This document shows, piece after piece, positions 1 through 13,584 of a stretch of DNA of 64,000 nucleotides (its first letter is position 1; each line of letters begins with the position of its first letter). The DNA is from Channa striata (Eukaryota > Chordata > Actinopteri > Anabantiformes > Channidae): positions 3,129,851-3,193,850 of the forward strand of contig CM065189.1 of assembly GCA_033026295.1 (NCBI GenBank). The letters are read 5' to 3'. Both the position numbers and the translations under genes were made by a program. Under the pieces are notes generated by a model that did not search any database, had not been told where the DNA came from, and saw only the letters and a list, made by a program, of their open reading frames with translations.

Positions 1-1155
1 GATCTATGTCAACACCAACAAAACTTAAATACTCCAACAGTTTGCAAACAACATCTATCCCCAAGTGCTGGATAACATTACATGGCTGAACATCTTGCGG
101 CTATTTTATTATTAATAACCATCAATAACAAAGGCTCTACCTTCAGGTATGTTGGCACCTGCTATTTACCAATATGTGTAACAACAAAAAAATCAACAAA
201 TAAATCAGCAAATGTGTGTGCTCCATTTAATTTTGAAGAGTGACATTACACTCCTTCCTGTATGTAATCTAATGCATTATTCAAAGGCTCTCACAGATGT
301 CGTGTTAACGTTTTTAGCTACAAAACATAATATCCGTGACTCCGGATTTGTATTTGAGTAAAGTATTTGCAACTTGTTTGAAAGAGTTGTCTGCCTAAAA
401 GCAGATATTAGCAGTCTCCTCATCATACTGTTTATGACAATTAAAAAAAAAAACATAGTTTAAATAGATAATTTTGCTTTGTCAATATTTCCTAATGGGT
501 AGGTTATTTAGTGCCCATACCACTTCTCCCACCCCTATCAAATTCTGTGTGTTCAGTGGAGCAGGCTCCTTTTGCCTTATATGTCCTGAACAGGTCTCAA
601 AATGTTGCCCTTAGCTCAGACATACCTCTTTCACAGACTGATTTTTCTGTAGAGAATATTTTTTTGCTTTCATCTTTCTTCGTTTGAACCTTTTCAGGTC
701 CTCCAAACATGTACAAATTGTGTTAGCCAGTATGGACTTTCTCTGAATTGATCCGTGTAGAACTTGCTACTGACCCCTAGGGTGGTCTTATTTCATAACC
801 AGCAGCAATAATGGAGACAGTAACAATGTAGTGAACAAATGCAGTGATGCCCATGAACCGTGTAATATGTATGTACATGCATGTATTATTAATATCTCTA
901 TTAATATGTCAATATTCCTTGAAGTGGGGCACCAGATTCAATTAGCCAAATTAAGATATTGTTCAATGTTGCTTCTTTACAAGCAATCAAGTTCAACAAA
1001 CTATTTTTATCTGTGGTGCTTTGACAAACGTAAAAAAGTAATGAGGATGATTTTGATAAACCCAAATCACTCTTTTATCATGACTTCTTTTTAGTTTTAG
1101 AGACCTCTTACCCATTTGAAGCAATCACAAAACACGGAACCAACTGTATTTGATG

Positions 1156-1156
<1 letters not shown>
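1..1156. other. Non-coding DNA, nothing recognised
   Basis: AT-rich sequence with frequent stops in all frames. I see no splice-flanked open segment, RNA gene or recognisable repeat here. Confidence 0.5.

Positions 1157-1238
<82 letters not shown>
1157..1238. repeat. (TA)n microsatellite
   Basis: About 41 uninterrupted TA units. The apparent Tyr-Ile open frame across it is an artefact of the repeat. Confidence 0.97.
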
Positions 1239-1240
<2 letters not shown>

Positions 1241-2149
1241 TTGGCTTTATCTAATATCTAGTAAAAAGAAACATAAAGTAGACAAAATTAGGGCCAACTC
1301 TTTGTGTCTTCTGGGTTTGTAGTGGTCAAATTGTGCTGTTAGGTTTTTGGTAATGACCCTGAAAAAGGCTGTGACTCAAAGGTTTGATTAAGAGCTTTAA
1401 TCAGTATTTCAAAGTTGAGTATGACACATTGGGAAATGGGTTGATAAGAAATTGGCAGCTGAGGATGGGGATTTAGGTATTGTGGAAGAAGTCTGGCATG
1501 TAGATGTTGCAAGAGAGAAACAGAATGATTCTGGACACAAAATGAGCACTGGACAGAGAGAGTTCAGGTGAGTATTTAACAGTTAAATAACAGTATCATT
1601 AGGTTATTGTTTACAAAGCTAAGCTTACAAATTGAAGATGGAGTGTAGTGACGACAGCTGAGGTGAATAGTCTGTGGAGTTTATCGGGAGACAATGGGGT
1701 TTTGACAAGATGGTGTAGATGTACAAGATGGTGACACCCAGTACACAACACATGGCAAGGCTGAGGGAATATAGAATTGGGGCAATGAGACTGAAAGTTG
1801 ATTTTAACTTTGATAAGAGTTTAAGCCTAAATTTGTGGTTAAATTTAAGAAATAAACTTGTGCTTTATACAGTTTAAAATGGAGCTTAGCTTTGTCTACT
1901 TGAGCCATATTAAGGGTCTACTTAAGTTTTTCCATGACCAGAGCATTCCCAGACCCTCTGAGGGGTCTTCAAATCGAACGTATTCTTCGTCACCCAGGCA
2001 GCCACAGCTCATGGAGCAGAGAAAAAAAATTGTACAAATAAAGCATATGCAAAATTCTGCAGCTGTACGAGTCTCACTCAGGATTCGTAGCCAAATTCAA
2101 CAATTGATCATTAGGTAACTATGGCAATAATTTAGGCTTTCAAAAATTA
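1239..2149. other. Non-coding DNA, nothing recognised
   Basis: No supported exon. The sequence leads into the antisense LINE that starts near 2150. Confidence 0.4.
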
Positions 2150-3600
2150 TTAAATTCAACTTTATTGATATAGCACCAATTTACAACAAAGTTATCTCAA
2201 GGCACAAAGTAAAGTAAAGACTATACAGATATTTAACGAAAAAGACTAACAAAACCCGCTTGAGCAGACATAGGCAACAGTGCAGAGGAAAAACTCCCTT
2301 TCACGGAAGAAACCTCCAGCAGAACCAGGCTCAGAGTTGGCGGCCATCTGCCTTGACCTGTTGGGGTGAGTGGATAGTGGAGAGAGAAAAGCAACAACAA
2401 AATGTTGGGCAGGTTGGAAAGACCAGTAGCTGCACAGTGGAAGACACACAGCTCCAAAGCCGGGGACATCTGAAGACAGGGATAGAGAGAGGGAGACTGA
2501 GACAACTACAAGAGAAAGAAGACACAGAGTTAATGTCATACAGTGGTGACATAAATGTGGTGAGGGAGGAGGAAATTGTGTTAGTGCATCAGGGATCGGT
2601 CCCCCAGCAGTCTAAGCCTATAGCAGCATGACTAGAACTAACAATAAGCTTTATCAAAATGGAAGGTTTTGAGCCTAGTCTTAAAAATAGAGAGGATGTC
2701 TGCTTCCCGAATTTGACATGGGAGTTGGTTCAACAGGAGAGGAGCTTGATAGCTAAAGGATTTGCCTCCTTTCCTACTTTTGGAAATTCTGGGAACCACA
2801 AGTAGGCCTGCATTCTGAGACTAAAGTGGTCTATTAGGATGACATGGTACTAGGAGATCTTTTAGATATGATGGAGCTTGACCGTATAGAGTTTTATAGG
2901 TAAGAAGAAGGGTTTTAAATTCTATTCTACATTTAATGGGAAGCCAATATAGAGTAGCTAGAGAAGGCGAAATATGATCTCTTTTACCAATACCAGTCAG
3001 TAATCTCGCTGCAGCATTTTTGATTAATTAATGGCTTTTTAGAGCGTTACTAGGGCACCCTAAAAGTAGAGAATTACACTAGTCCAATCTAGAAGTAACA
3101 CATGCATGGACTAGTTTTTCAGCATCACTTTGAGACAGAGTGCTCCTAATTTTGGCAATGTTCCGTAGGTGGAAGAAGGGTGTTCTAGATATTTGTTTTA
3201 TGTGTGAGGTAAATGACAAATCCTGGTCAATAATGACTCAGAGATTCCTTGCAGTAGTAGTGGGGGCCAGAGTCATGTCATCTAAAGTAAGGATGTTTAT
3301 ACAGGTTGTTTTAGGACTAGGGTTTATTGGTAGGCTTGAGTGATAGATTGCGGCCCGAGCTTCTAGTAACATGACTTGTTCCTAGAAGCTTATTTAGGAA
3401 CAAGGTCAACTTATTTAAACTGACATTTTCTTCCTCCTGCAACCAAGTTTTAATAAGACAAATTCAATCGAATTGATGATTGCTTATCAAGTCATTTACT
3501 AACAGACTTAGATGAGAGAGATCTGATATTTAAGAATTCGCATTTAATTGTTTTAGGTTTTTGTTTTGTCAGTTACAGTGATGAGGTGCTGCTGTTGTAC
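2150..3600 (-). mobile_element. L2-type LINE copy, internally deleted, antisense
   Basis: Read on the - strand this is the 3' part of a non-LTR retrotransposon found again and again in this window. It has the conserved 3' tail (complement of the TTTATTGATATAGC region) followed by the end of the reverse-transcriptase ORF, with motifs such as ASLHWLP and SRLDYCNSLL in damaged form. Beyond about 3350 the sequence jumps to the endonuclease region (a degraded NIRSLSSKS motif near 3500 and an LxTETWL-like stretch), so the central reverse-transcriptase domain is missing. Several frameshifts and stops show it is dead. Family assignment rests on motif memory, not on a search. Confidence 0.8.
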
Positions 3601-4689
3601 TATTCAGTGCTTACTCCCCTGGCATTAGGCAGCCAATGTGTGTTTGTGTGCACATGAGTGTCAGAGGAAAGGACAGCTCAGGAGTGACAGACAGCACATA
3701 GTTTATTGTAGATGAAGAACACTTATTGTTGTGCTTTTTTTTTTTTTTTAGGCTTGGGAATGAGAGTCTTGGCACTGGACTGTATTGGGGGCTTGTCAGA
3801 GGCTGGTTATGTGTGTGTGGTGGTAGTAGATGGGGTGTTAACAAACTAAGACTTTCTATGAAATGTGACAAAGGGTCTGTGTGTACTGTGTCAGTGAATG
3901 AGAGGAATGATGTAGGTACATGTGTGGGTGTGTGTGCTGTGTGGGTCAAGGTTGTAAGGTCAGACATGAAGCCTATCAACTGTGTGTATGACATAAGCCT
4001 GTTTCAGACATGAGCTATAGAGACTGTCAGGAGGATCAGGCCCAGACATTGTCTAGATTTTCCCTTTCAGACAAGCAGCCAACATCGAGAGATAGTCCGG
4101 GCAAGATGCATTCTCACTTGTGAAGAAATGCTCCGTATAATTGTGCGCACTTCAAGCAGGGGCGGAATGAAAAAAAAAGCAGCAGAATTGAAAGGACACT
4201 ACCAGTTTACTAAATCTAAATGAGCTTAGTATGATATCTTCACATTTGCCCCGTCTCAAGGCAGTTGCAAGAAAATTGACATCATCAACACGCCCACACA
4301 CTCACTGTGAGTATCACCTCTTCTATTCACACATGAGCTTGGTTAGAGATTATTTAATCTTTGCTAGTGCAAAGTTTTAGTTTCCGTACACATAAGGGAA
4401 ACAAAAAAAATTGAAGTTGTGATTGAACTTTTTATTTACCACTAGCATTATATATTTTAAATATAAAAATTGGAGCACTAATAACCACAACAGAAACTTA
4501 ATCCTTCTAATAAGTGCAAACCACATGGCTAACTTCAATTGACTCCCACTGATTTACAGATCATTTCCACATTTCTAAGCAAAACACAGAGATCCAAAAA
4601 TAGACTGCTTGTCCAAACTGGCCAGATCGGGGGAGGGCAGAGCAACTAATGCAGCTAACCAGATTAGAAGGAGAACAGTTGACTGAACT
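3601..4689. other. Non-coding DNA with GT/CA-rich patches
   Basis: Simple GT-rich stretches (about 3640-3970) create Thr/His/Pro-rich open frames without splice or homology support. No gene seen. Confidence 0.45.
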
Positions 4690-4754
4690 GATCATGCTCC
4701 TGGTGAGTGTTGGCCAGCTGCATAGCTGTGTCTGTGTGTGTGTATGTGTGTGTG

Positions 4755-4785
<31 letters not shown>

Positions 4786-4860
4786 CTGCATGCGTGTGTG
4801 CGTGTGTGATTGTGAGTGCAAATGGGTAAATAAGAAGCTTTGATACCAATAGATAGAAAA
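4690..4860 (+). repeat. SINE-like 3' region with (GT)n expansion
   Basis: The segment GTTGGCCAGCTGCATA, then a GT/GC-T microsatellite at about 4727-4812, then AATGGGTAAATAAGAAGC and a gene-distal CCATTTA match the body of the better preserved copy at 47557-47815. The tRNA-like head is not evident here. Confidence 0.6.
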
Positions 4861-5790
4861 GTGCTGACCATTTAGATATGGCTCTGCATTTACAGGGTGT
4901 ACTGGAGCATTGGAATGGAAATGTCAGTTCATTTGTTTTCGCTGTGGACTGGGTGTAGTATTACAAAAGTACCTATTGGATTAAAATTCTGAACTTTCTG
5001 CTTTTATTTGATAGTATAGTATATAAATATACATCAAGCAGCACCTATTGAAACAGATGACCCCAATTTTAAAAGAGCAAATTAGCAAATTTTAAATTAA
5101 CAAAACAAACATCTGTGGTCCATGGATGATTTTCAACTGAGCTACAGCTGCTTTATTTATGGCAGCAGCTGTGTGATATTTAAGATCTAAACTAGTGCTC
5201 ACCAAGTATCTGTTTATGCATGATTCAGACAATATCATTTTGTACTGTGGATTGGGGATGAGGAAGTGACACCTGATAGTTGAAAGGTGAACTGCAGGTT
5301 GGATTTTACAACCTTGTTTCAGGGTTAAAACACACTGGATTCCTGATGCAATTCCACAAGTAAGGTACCGCAAGCATACCGCAGTGAAAAAGTATGACAC
5401 TACATCTGTACATCAAAATCAACTCTTTACTGTAAGTCTTCTGAGATGCATGGCTCACATAAACTGATGCTGCTTTTGAATAGTTTATAAGTTAAGGTAG
5501 CTGACTAAATACTACATCAATTCTTTCTTCATTGATTTGACTTAAGGTTTGCAAAAACCAGCCTCGAATTGACATTTGGTGAGATCATTAGCCTAGTGTT
5601 GCCAGTATTTGTACACCAGTCCTTTGAAACTTGATTCCTGTTGACATTTAGTGAAATCTCGGTAAAGATTCTCAGTCATCCAGGTCACAATCTTCAGATT
5701 TAGTGTGTTTAATAAACGTTAAAGACCATGATTGTATTTTATTAGGTTAGAAATTTTAGGTGCCCAAGGACACTTCTGCTCCTGGTAGGT
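4861..5790. other. Non-coding DNA, nothing recognised
   Basis: Open frames here are short and unsupported. No RNA gene or repeat structure recognised. Confidence 0.4.
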
Positions 5791-5794
5791 CAGA

Positions 5795-5885
5795 TGAGCA
5801 CCTTGCATGGCAGCCATTGGTGTGTGTGTGAATGGATGAATGAGAAACTACTTTGTAAAAGCGCTATATAAGTGGGCATTTACAT
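5795..5885 (+). repeat. SINE-like tail fragment
   Basis: Contains GAATGGATGAATGAGAAAC and AAAGCGCTATATAAGTG followed by CATTTACA. This matches the 3' part of the SINE-like element at 47557-47815. Confidence 0.55.
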
Positions 5886-8178
5886 ATCTAAGGAAACTGA
5901 CTTCTCTTCCCCCCAGTCTATTTGTGGGCTTTTGGAGCTATTTGCACTTTGTTAAACGCATTGTGTTTCCAGAGTCACTGAGTTATTGAGGTAAACAATC
6001 ACAATTTGAACAAAATAATCAGAATATGATTTTTGCAACAATGAAGCAACCAACCATATTCATGCATACATATTGGTGTCCTACAATGTCACACATGACA
6101 GCTGTTCCAGCATCAGAACTACAAAACAGCAAAGATACAGTCTCTGCTGAGACCTAAGTTGATAAGGCAGATCTCAGATCAGGTCTGTTTTCATGACTTG
6201 TTGCTCATCGATGACTGATGGAGTGTGACACAAAGTAAAAATGTAACAATTTGTAACATTACAAATAATCTGACCTAATGGTAACATTTACTATTGTCTT
6301 GACTTTGTCTAGACTAAATTACATACAAATACAGGAATGAAGAAAATTCAGTTGAATTCATGTGCATTCCTAAATGAATCCCTTCAGATACCCAGTCAAA
6401 TCTATAGCCTCACCTGGATGGATATTCAAAACAATATACTCTATGGCAGTTACTCAGAGCAGCTGTCATAAATAGAAACTATAAAGAAAACAAGAAACTA
6501 TTTTTAGCTAAGAACAGCTTTTACAGCTGACTAAAAGTAGGTCAGTTGATGAGCTTTCCCTGACTGATTTTGTATGTTTCATCTTTTTATTACACATTTA
6601 CAACTCTGATTTGATCTCATCATGTTATCATATCCCAAACAGTGACTTAATGTGTTTTATACTTTGAGGTCATGCATTTAACAATGCAGTTTTACAGTTA
6701 AGCATTGTGCTGTAGGGCACTTCAACATGGCTAGAAAACACATTGAGAGGCTCTTTCCTTTTTAATACTTTCCTTATCTAATCAGATGTTTACAGCTGAC
6801 TTTATAGTTGTATCAACAGTGAGAACAACATTCTTGAAGCTTTACATCAGCTATATTTGATTACTGTCTTTCTTCCTATTGTCCAGTTGAGTTTCTATGG
6901 TTTCAAAATTGCTCCAATTTGTAAGAGTGGCCAAAGTAGTGAAAGACAAAGACTTGTTCAAATGCACTGTACTGAGTTCATTAATGCAATAATGGTCTCC
7001 TTTAATGAAGTGCTGCCCACTTGTGGATGTAAAGTGGAATCAGGAAACTTCTGTGTCCATCTGTCTGTGTGAAGGCCTTGTTGAGGATGTTATTCATACA
7101 TCCTGCTCAAAATTCCTAACAGAAAAAAGTTTCAACCACTATTCAATTTATATTATCTTTTTTCATTATCAAGCACTTCTTTCAATTCTTAGCTTAGTTA
7201 AAAAAAAGAAAGAAACTATGAGAGATACTAGTAAAGTACCCTGGCATATCCATGGACACCAACAGTTCTAACTTCTAAGCCACAGTAGAAGTTAGTTTGC
7301 TTCCAGTGACTAGTGTGTGTTGCAGTGTGCTGTGTGCTTGGATCACTCATCTGTCCCGTAGGCTCCAATGACTATTCAGCATCCACTTCTGCTATTTTTG
7401 TAATTTTAGCTGGAGTCATCAGCTCAAGCCTCCTGTTTATCCCTCAGTTCATCCTAGATATCTCTTCTGTCTCTCTTTCACTCTCCAAACAACTGATGTC
7501 AGTGTTAAGAAAATGGTTGCTTTTAAGGAAAATGCCAGTTCAGCTGTAATACTATTCACAATTCATGTTTACAAGGAAGAGAAGGTGGTAGCTATTGCAT
7601 TTTACAAATACAACAAATACACAAAACTGTGGCTCTAGGCTTAGCAATACAATGTAGAAACAGAGATAATAATACAGAAAAAATACACAAAATCTTAATC
7701 CTTAATCCTAAAAAACAGACATTCCACCTAAAATGTCTGATAACTAGGCGTAGGCAGACCCATTAGTCAAGCTATTAGCAAACACAAAGATGTTTTGTGA
7801 TGCTTTTTTAGATTAAAGTCCTGAATAAGCAAAGACTAACTCATAAGTGTGTGGTTTTTTGCATCTATGTCAAGAAAACAAGACGGCTGTGATTGACACA
7901 ACCTTTAAGCATTTCTAAATGGACTTCATGACTGCTAAAATGTCCTCAATATTATTAAGAATGCTTGTGACGTAATAGCGCAACAGTGCCCTCTGCCGAC
8001 AGAACAGAATATGCTCACTGACGTACAGAGTGAGTGGTTAGCACAGCATGACAGAAAGAAGTTCATACCATTGTGATTTTCCAGCTTAGAAGTCTACTGT
8101 ATCAGGTTCTCTTGTCCTTATAAGCAGACAATTTGGTTGTGCATCTAAACTACACACACCAGTGCTCTGTCAATCTAC
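5886..8178. other. Non-coding DNA, nothing recognised
   Basis: AT-rich. Short frames such as 7313-7549 lack splice context or similarity that I recognise. Confidence 0.4.
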
Positions 8179-8330
8179 CTGTGATGTTGAAATAAAAGAG
8201 TCTCCTTGCTGGCCGTCCTCTTGTGTATAATCGGACAGCTGCAGCGGGTACAGCGGGTCACATCCATAGTCAGCTTTTACATTACTGGGCGAAGGCTTAC
8301 AGTAGCCAAGTAATTGTTTAGGGATGGCAC
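8179..8330 (-). CDS. Candidate internal coding exon of an unassigned gene
   Basis: On the - strand a 152-nt segment is bounded by a GTTGTGATACAG acceptor and a CAG|GTAGAT donor. It stays open for 50 codons if the first two bases complete a split codon. The peptide begins AIPKQLLGYCKPSPSNVKAD and ends GDSFISTSQ. It is a mixed-composition sequence unlike the low-complexity frames around it. I do not recognise the protein and found no partner exons nearby. It could be an exon of an unrelated antisense gene, a transposon-borne exon, or a chance open segment. A frame of this length is not rare by chance, so confidence is modest. Confidence 0.35.
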
Positions 8331-10377
8331 CTGTATCACAACTGAAGTATGATAAGATTGTATTATAGCACAGTAATATGTTGGTTTCTAGATAGGGTGA
8401 TGTGGTAGCCTATCTAGAAATCAATCGTTACTCTCCAATTGAAGTGGCTTAACTAAAGCTCGGGACACACCTTAAGACTGCATAACTTTCAAAGGCTGGA
8501 CAGGTCACACCTGACAACTGTGTAAATGAGGGGTAGCAATCCTAATGACTGGTTGGGAAGATTTACACAGACCCCATGCCAGGACCAAGTCAGTTATTGC
8601 AACACCTATTTTATGTTGACTTTACGTGTCATGGTTTTTAAATCACATTTCGCTCTTTTAGAACTGTGCTTCAGTGACATGATTTAGACTTGACTGAATG
8701 TAAGGAACACATAGATAATCCTTGTGGGAACTACAGCAATTATCTATCTATGTTCCTCTTTCTGATCTGTCTTGCTGTCTCACTGAGTCTTCGCTCCCTC
8801 CCTCGCTTTAACCATCTCATACTCCCTACTGCTAAGAAAACTACTAAGAAAACTGAGTGCCACAATTACCTTGAAAACTTCTAGAGTTATGCACACTAAC
8901 TGATGCTTTTAGACTCTGTTAGGGTGTCATCTCCAGGCCACCTGGCAAATCATCAGTTCAGCAAGAAGATGGGGAACATCCATGATCTCCTCTTGAATAT
9001 GGAATTCCACAGGTTCCATTATTCAGCGAACTATTGGTGATCTGCTATTTGTCTCTGAATTAGAATCACAATGATTCATCCCAAACATCTGCAAAGGTTC
9101 AAAAAAGTCAAATGAGGTGCATCTCCACATGCCTCCATCTGTGCTATTCCCAAACCAATATTAGTCAAATGATGAGGCATGTAGAACAATGCTAGAAAAA
9201 GCAGCTGGCCTGGTTTTAAGTTCAGCCAGGATAACATTTGTTGTGTGAATTTTATTTAACTGATGTAATATAGAGAGTAAAAAGGGAAATGTAATACGGA
9301 GAAGATAAAGAGAAAGAAGGTTAAGAAAAATGTTACAAGACTAAAGGCCAGTGGAAGACAGGAGATTAGAGATGCAGAGCATGATTTTTGCATGGATGTC
9401 AGACTCTTTTAATATCTCTACATCTCACTTATTCCTTATCTTCATCTGTAACTTCAGTCTGTAACTGTGCTGTGCTGTGAAGTGCACACTGCTAGAGCTC
9501 ACAGGAGGAGAAAATGAGACATGTGCCCACAGTCCGGCATTCACATTTCTTTAACAAGATTTGGCTTGCTGAAAAAAGCCTATGTCCTAAGCATTATTCA
9601 CACATGCACTAGAATCCTGAAATTCTTCTGATTTTGTCTGAAGGCCGTGTATGAGAGATGCTCCCCAGATTATCCTGATTTAATTCAGCAAGTTACCAGT
9701 TACAAAGTCTGTATTATGTGTGTGAGCCGGTGTGTAGAGTACGTTGCTCTGTTCCAAAAAGTTTTTTATCACTTGACTAATTTTTTTCTATAGGCATGGC
9801 TGCAATGTGCTATAAACATAATAGTTTCCCACTGACTAAATGTTTTTTTATAATGTTGTAACTCGTGTGCCCACTGATCCCTCACATTTCTCCCATCAGT
9901 GCGCTTCTGAATTAAATTTTTTACTCACAACACAACTCAAGACAAGTGCTGTGTAGTTGAAAATGGGTTTTACATCTTTGTCATTTACAACTATTTACAA
10001 GGATTAGAGTTAGAAATACAGACTCACACACATACTTTTCACACACTTTTTAATTTTGTCCTAACATTGCTAATAATGATTACATTACATTATTGATTAC
10101 CAGAATGGTTTACAAGTGGGTGAAATATGCTTACTCACTTTATTTTCCTGAGTAACATGAGTAAGGGGATCAGTCCCACCATCGCACTGTTGGGGAATTC
10201 CCCTCCTTTTCTTTTGGAAAGTTGGCAGATGTGTTTGACATTGTTAGGTTAGGCTGTTGATATACTTGCACCGAAATACTCTCATTGCCTCCTTGTTCAT
10301 TCTGGAGCATCTTTTGTGAATGTTATCAGAAACTATGCTGCTTACTTATGCATGTTGGAGGAAAAGCTTTTCAATGA
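8331..10377. other. Non-coding DNA with one short hairpin
   Basis: A perfect 12-bp inverted repeat (arms 8385-8396 and 8409-8420, sequence TTTCTAGATAGG and its complement, 12-nt loop) lies at the left. The rest holds no supported exon or repeat. Confidence 0.5.
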
Positions 10378-10850
10378 AATTCAATTCAATTCAACTTTAT
10401 ATAGCGCCAATTTACAAGTTCATCTCAAGGCACTTTACATAATAAAGTCAAGACTATACAAACATTTAAAGAAAACCCAACAAATCCCCCTTGAGCAAGC
10501 CATAGGCAACAGTGAAGAGGAAAAACTCCCTTTAACAGAAGAAACCTCCAGCAGAACCAAGCTCAGGGTGGGCGGCCATCTGCGTTGATCGGTTGGGCTG
10601 AGTGGAAAGTGGAGAGAGAAAGGAACAGAGCAAAAAAGCAACAACAAAACATTGGGCGGGTTAGTAGGACCAGTAGCTGCACACAGTGCCAAATCCGGGG
10701 ACACCTGAAGACAGGGACAGAGAGAGGGAGAAAGACGACTACGGGACAAAGGACAAAGACGACTACGGGACAAAGAAGATACAGGGTTAATGTCATACAG
10801 TGGTGACATTATAGATGTGGGATGAGAGGAGAGAATGAAGAGAAGAGGAA
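10378..10850 (-). mobile_element. L2-type LINE 3' end, antisense
   Basis: Carries the shared 3' tail (TTTATATAGCGCCAATTTAC at the left edge, minus-strand sense), the complement of the GAAGAAACCTCCAGCAG block, and the GACTACGGGACAAAG repeat. It is truncated soon after. The GACTACGGGACAAAG unit occurs twice in tandem here. Confidence 0.85.
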
Positions 10851-12114
10851 AGAGAGACCATCAGAGACCACGATGTTGAATCTAAATAGAGGAGACAGAC
10901 TCTGCACCGAAAGAGAGAGGCCAGAGTTGCTTTCTGTTGGGCTGGGCTGTGTAGCCAAAGGATGAGAGGAATTAGACTGAGCAAGAGTAAAACAGAGAGA
11001 GAGAGCAAGAGCACAGGGATGTCAGCGAATTAGACCTAAGGGAGAATGAGAATGAAGAGGAGGAGCTGCATGACAGGGTTTGGAAGGGGAAGGACTAGGA
11101 CAACAATCAAGCTAGTCAGCCACAGCCAATGCTGTGCTGCAAGTGCCAGCATGACGGGGGACACACAGGATCTCTTCCATCAGCTTGGGATTATTTTCAT
11201 TTTTAAAAGTCTGTTCTGACTGCAAACTGCCTTCGCAACTCATCTGTCCCAGAATTCATCTGCTCCACAATGGATTTCTTTCCAAAATACAGAGAGATTC
11301 TTTAAATTTAAGCCAAAGCGCACAGCACCAGTGAACCACTACTTCAGTGGAATGAATGCTTTTTTAACATGAGGACAAATCCCTTTTGAAGATTAAGTAA
11401 AATGAGGGAAGGTTAGCAATCAGTCCTACTACTTTGTTGATGCTATTTCGCTTTCAAAAATCAAGGATGTTATATGAGTTGAAGATATTATCTAGAAGTG
11501 TGAAATGGACTAAATAACAGGTGAGCGAAGCCAAGAAGAGGTTGTGATTTTGTGTTGATAAATTGGTGGTACATTACATGTCAAGCCAAGTCAAAGTCAA
11601 AGCAAAGCAAAGGCTAGTATAAAATAACACATTAGAAAACTGAACATGATAAATTCAGTCTTATCCAATAAAAAATTGGTGCTTTTGGTGGTATTTTGGA
11701 CATCATTGTGACTTGGTCATCTGTCTTTAAAATATTAATTTAAAAAAATATTTGTTAAATTGCCTAATGGAAGATGTACGCAAGTGATAAAGTTTGAGCT
11801 TAATTAAATTCAAGGATTACAAATTCATAAACTGAAGACATCCATAGCGTTGATTGTGATACTGGTGTAATTGGCATATTGTGTAGCTGTATTTTGCACT
11901 GATTTACCCGCAACTGTCACTTTTGCCACATTGCATTAAGCAGAGATTGTGTAAAGATGACTGGATATTATTTGCCTGTGTGCTCTAAAGCTTTGTTACG
12001 TTAGTGTGGGTTTTCTGTACAGGCATTATAAGAATGTACGAATGAGGAGATACTATGCTGAGAGTGTCCAGTGTCGCACCAGCTCCCACAGGCCCCAGTG
12101 TTCAGGCCAGAATG
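10851..12114. other. Non-coding DNA, purine-rich at left
   Basis: The first 250 bases are GA-rich and may extend the adjacent LINE. After that I see nothing to annotate. Confidence 0.4.
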
Positions 12115-12605
12115 ATTTGGTGGCGAGGTGTTTCAACTTGTGCATCACCCCTGCTAAACTCCATTTTCAGTGTTCTGTTTTGCTAAAACTGCCAATACAG
12201 GGGTGGACTGTACCTAGTTTGATGCAGAAATTCTTTACCAATATAACAACAAGATGACTGTTTGAAAATTTGGCTGGCGATCAAAATATAAAACAAAAGG
12301 AGGTGTTTCAACTGTGTGCATCACCTGTATAAAATATTGCACAGTTCACACTAAACTCCATTGCATCAACAAGAATTATTGCAGTAGCAAATGGGGCACA
12401 ATATACTGTGGTTTGAAGGAAAAAAATGTCAGTGTGTACAAACCACATTTGTTTCCTGTTAATTTGTCCAAAACGTCCAAAACGTGGTCACCACTTGGCC
12501 GCCATGCAGTTGTCACGTGGCATAACATCAACTTCTGGCCAGGTTAAGAAACCCTCGGTGGAGAAAGTATTGTTTTGGGCTAAAACTGCCAATACAGGCT
12601 CTGAA
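12115..12605. repeat. Imperfect internal duplication
   Basis: The block GGTGTTTCAACT...GTGCATCACC followed by CTAAACTCCATT occurs near 12127 and again near 12302. The block GCTAAAACTGCCAATACAGG occurs near 12181 and 12579. An older element was duplicated or inserted twice. Confidence 0.6.
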
Positions 12606-12639
12606 ACATATTTCATCATTGGACACACACTGTTGTAAA

Positions 12640-13452
12640 TTCATGGTTTTGTTTTATGGACCCATGCAATATAGGACACAGGAGGAAGCTTGAGGAAGTT
12701 GATAATGTATTTTAATAACAGAATGACAATTGGGAATGCTAATTGTGAACCAGAGATGAGTTGCAGGTTGTGAGATTTTACCCACTCAGGTAAATAGCAG
12801 GTGGAGAAGCATGAAGCATGACTGTCAACCCCTCCGTCTTTGCTGAATCAGCCTGCTGTTTGGTTCCCAGCCTGCTGTGTGATAAACAATCCCTGAAACA
12901 GAACCTGGTACAGAAACACATTGTTGAAATTACCCACAATACAGAGATCACTCCAGAGTAAGAGGAGGCCGAGGCTGAGTTAACAGTCTACTCCTGCAGC
13001 ACAGGTACAGGGGAGCCTTTAGTCAGTAAGAGGTTATCAGATAAACAGGTAGAAATCAGACAAGCAGGCAGATACCATATGAGCAGGCAGGTAAATCAGA
13101 CGAACAGGCAGGCTACCAGTATACAGGTTATCCTCCTGCAAATAAGAGGTCATTTTTCCAAGCCTGTTTGCAGGCAATTTCTCAGTAGACAGGTTAGCAT
13201 TGCATCTAAAACAGGGATTGACTTTGAACAAGATCCAGAGCACATCATAAAAATGGTATGGTGTGGTGTGGCATTGCATGTGACACAGTCAAGCAGAGAG
13301 ATGATCTGACAGAAGGTTACAGTGAAGGTGAGGTATAAATAGGCAGGGGGAACAGATGAAAACAATCAAGGTAAGTGATTGGTGGTGAAGTTGGCAGAAT
13401 TAACTAAAGAGCAGGGACAGGACGTGGAGAATACTGGCAACAAAATAAAAGT
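12640..13452. repeat. Dispersed repeat family, copy 1
   Basis: The start (TTATGGACCCATGCAATATAG, then GGACACAGGAGGAAG) resembles the sequence at 19805-19870. Both continue into CAGGCAG-rich minisatellite-like sequence (here 13040-13120). A second copy starts near 19805. The class of the element is unknown to me. Confidence 0.55.
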
Positions 13453-13584
13453 CCAGGAGAGGAGAAATGAGGGGCTGAAACATGACAAAAGCATGCTCTT
13501 TCAAGATGTTTTGTGAATGTCATCCAGGAGAGGAGAAATGTAATGACAAAAGCATGCTCTTTCAAGATGTTTTGTGAATGTCAT
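13453..13584. repeat. Two-copy tandem duplication
   Basis: Unit 1 (13453-13523) and unit 2 (13524-13584) share CCAGGAGAGGAGAAATG at the left and CAAAAGCATGCTCTTTCAAG at the right. They differ by about 10 bases missing from unit 2. The high identity indicates a recent duplication. Confidence 0.85.

Noticed and set aside
1116..1322. Tyr-Ile repeat protein
   Set aside because: Produced wholly by the (TA)n microsatellite.
3611..3994. Thr/His/Pro-rich 127-codon - strand frame
   Set aside because: Low-complexity GT/CA sequence, no splice or homology support.
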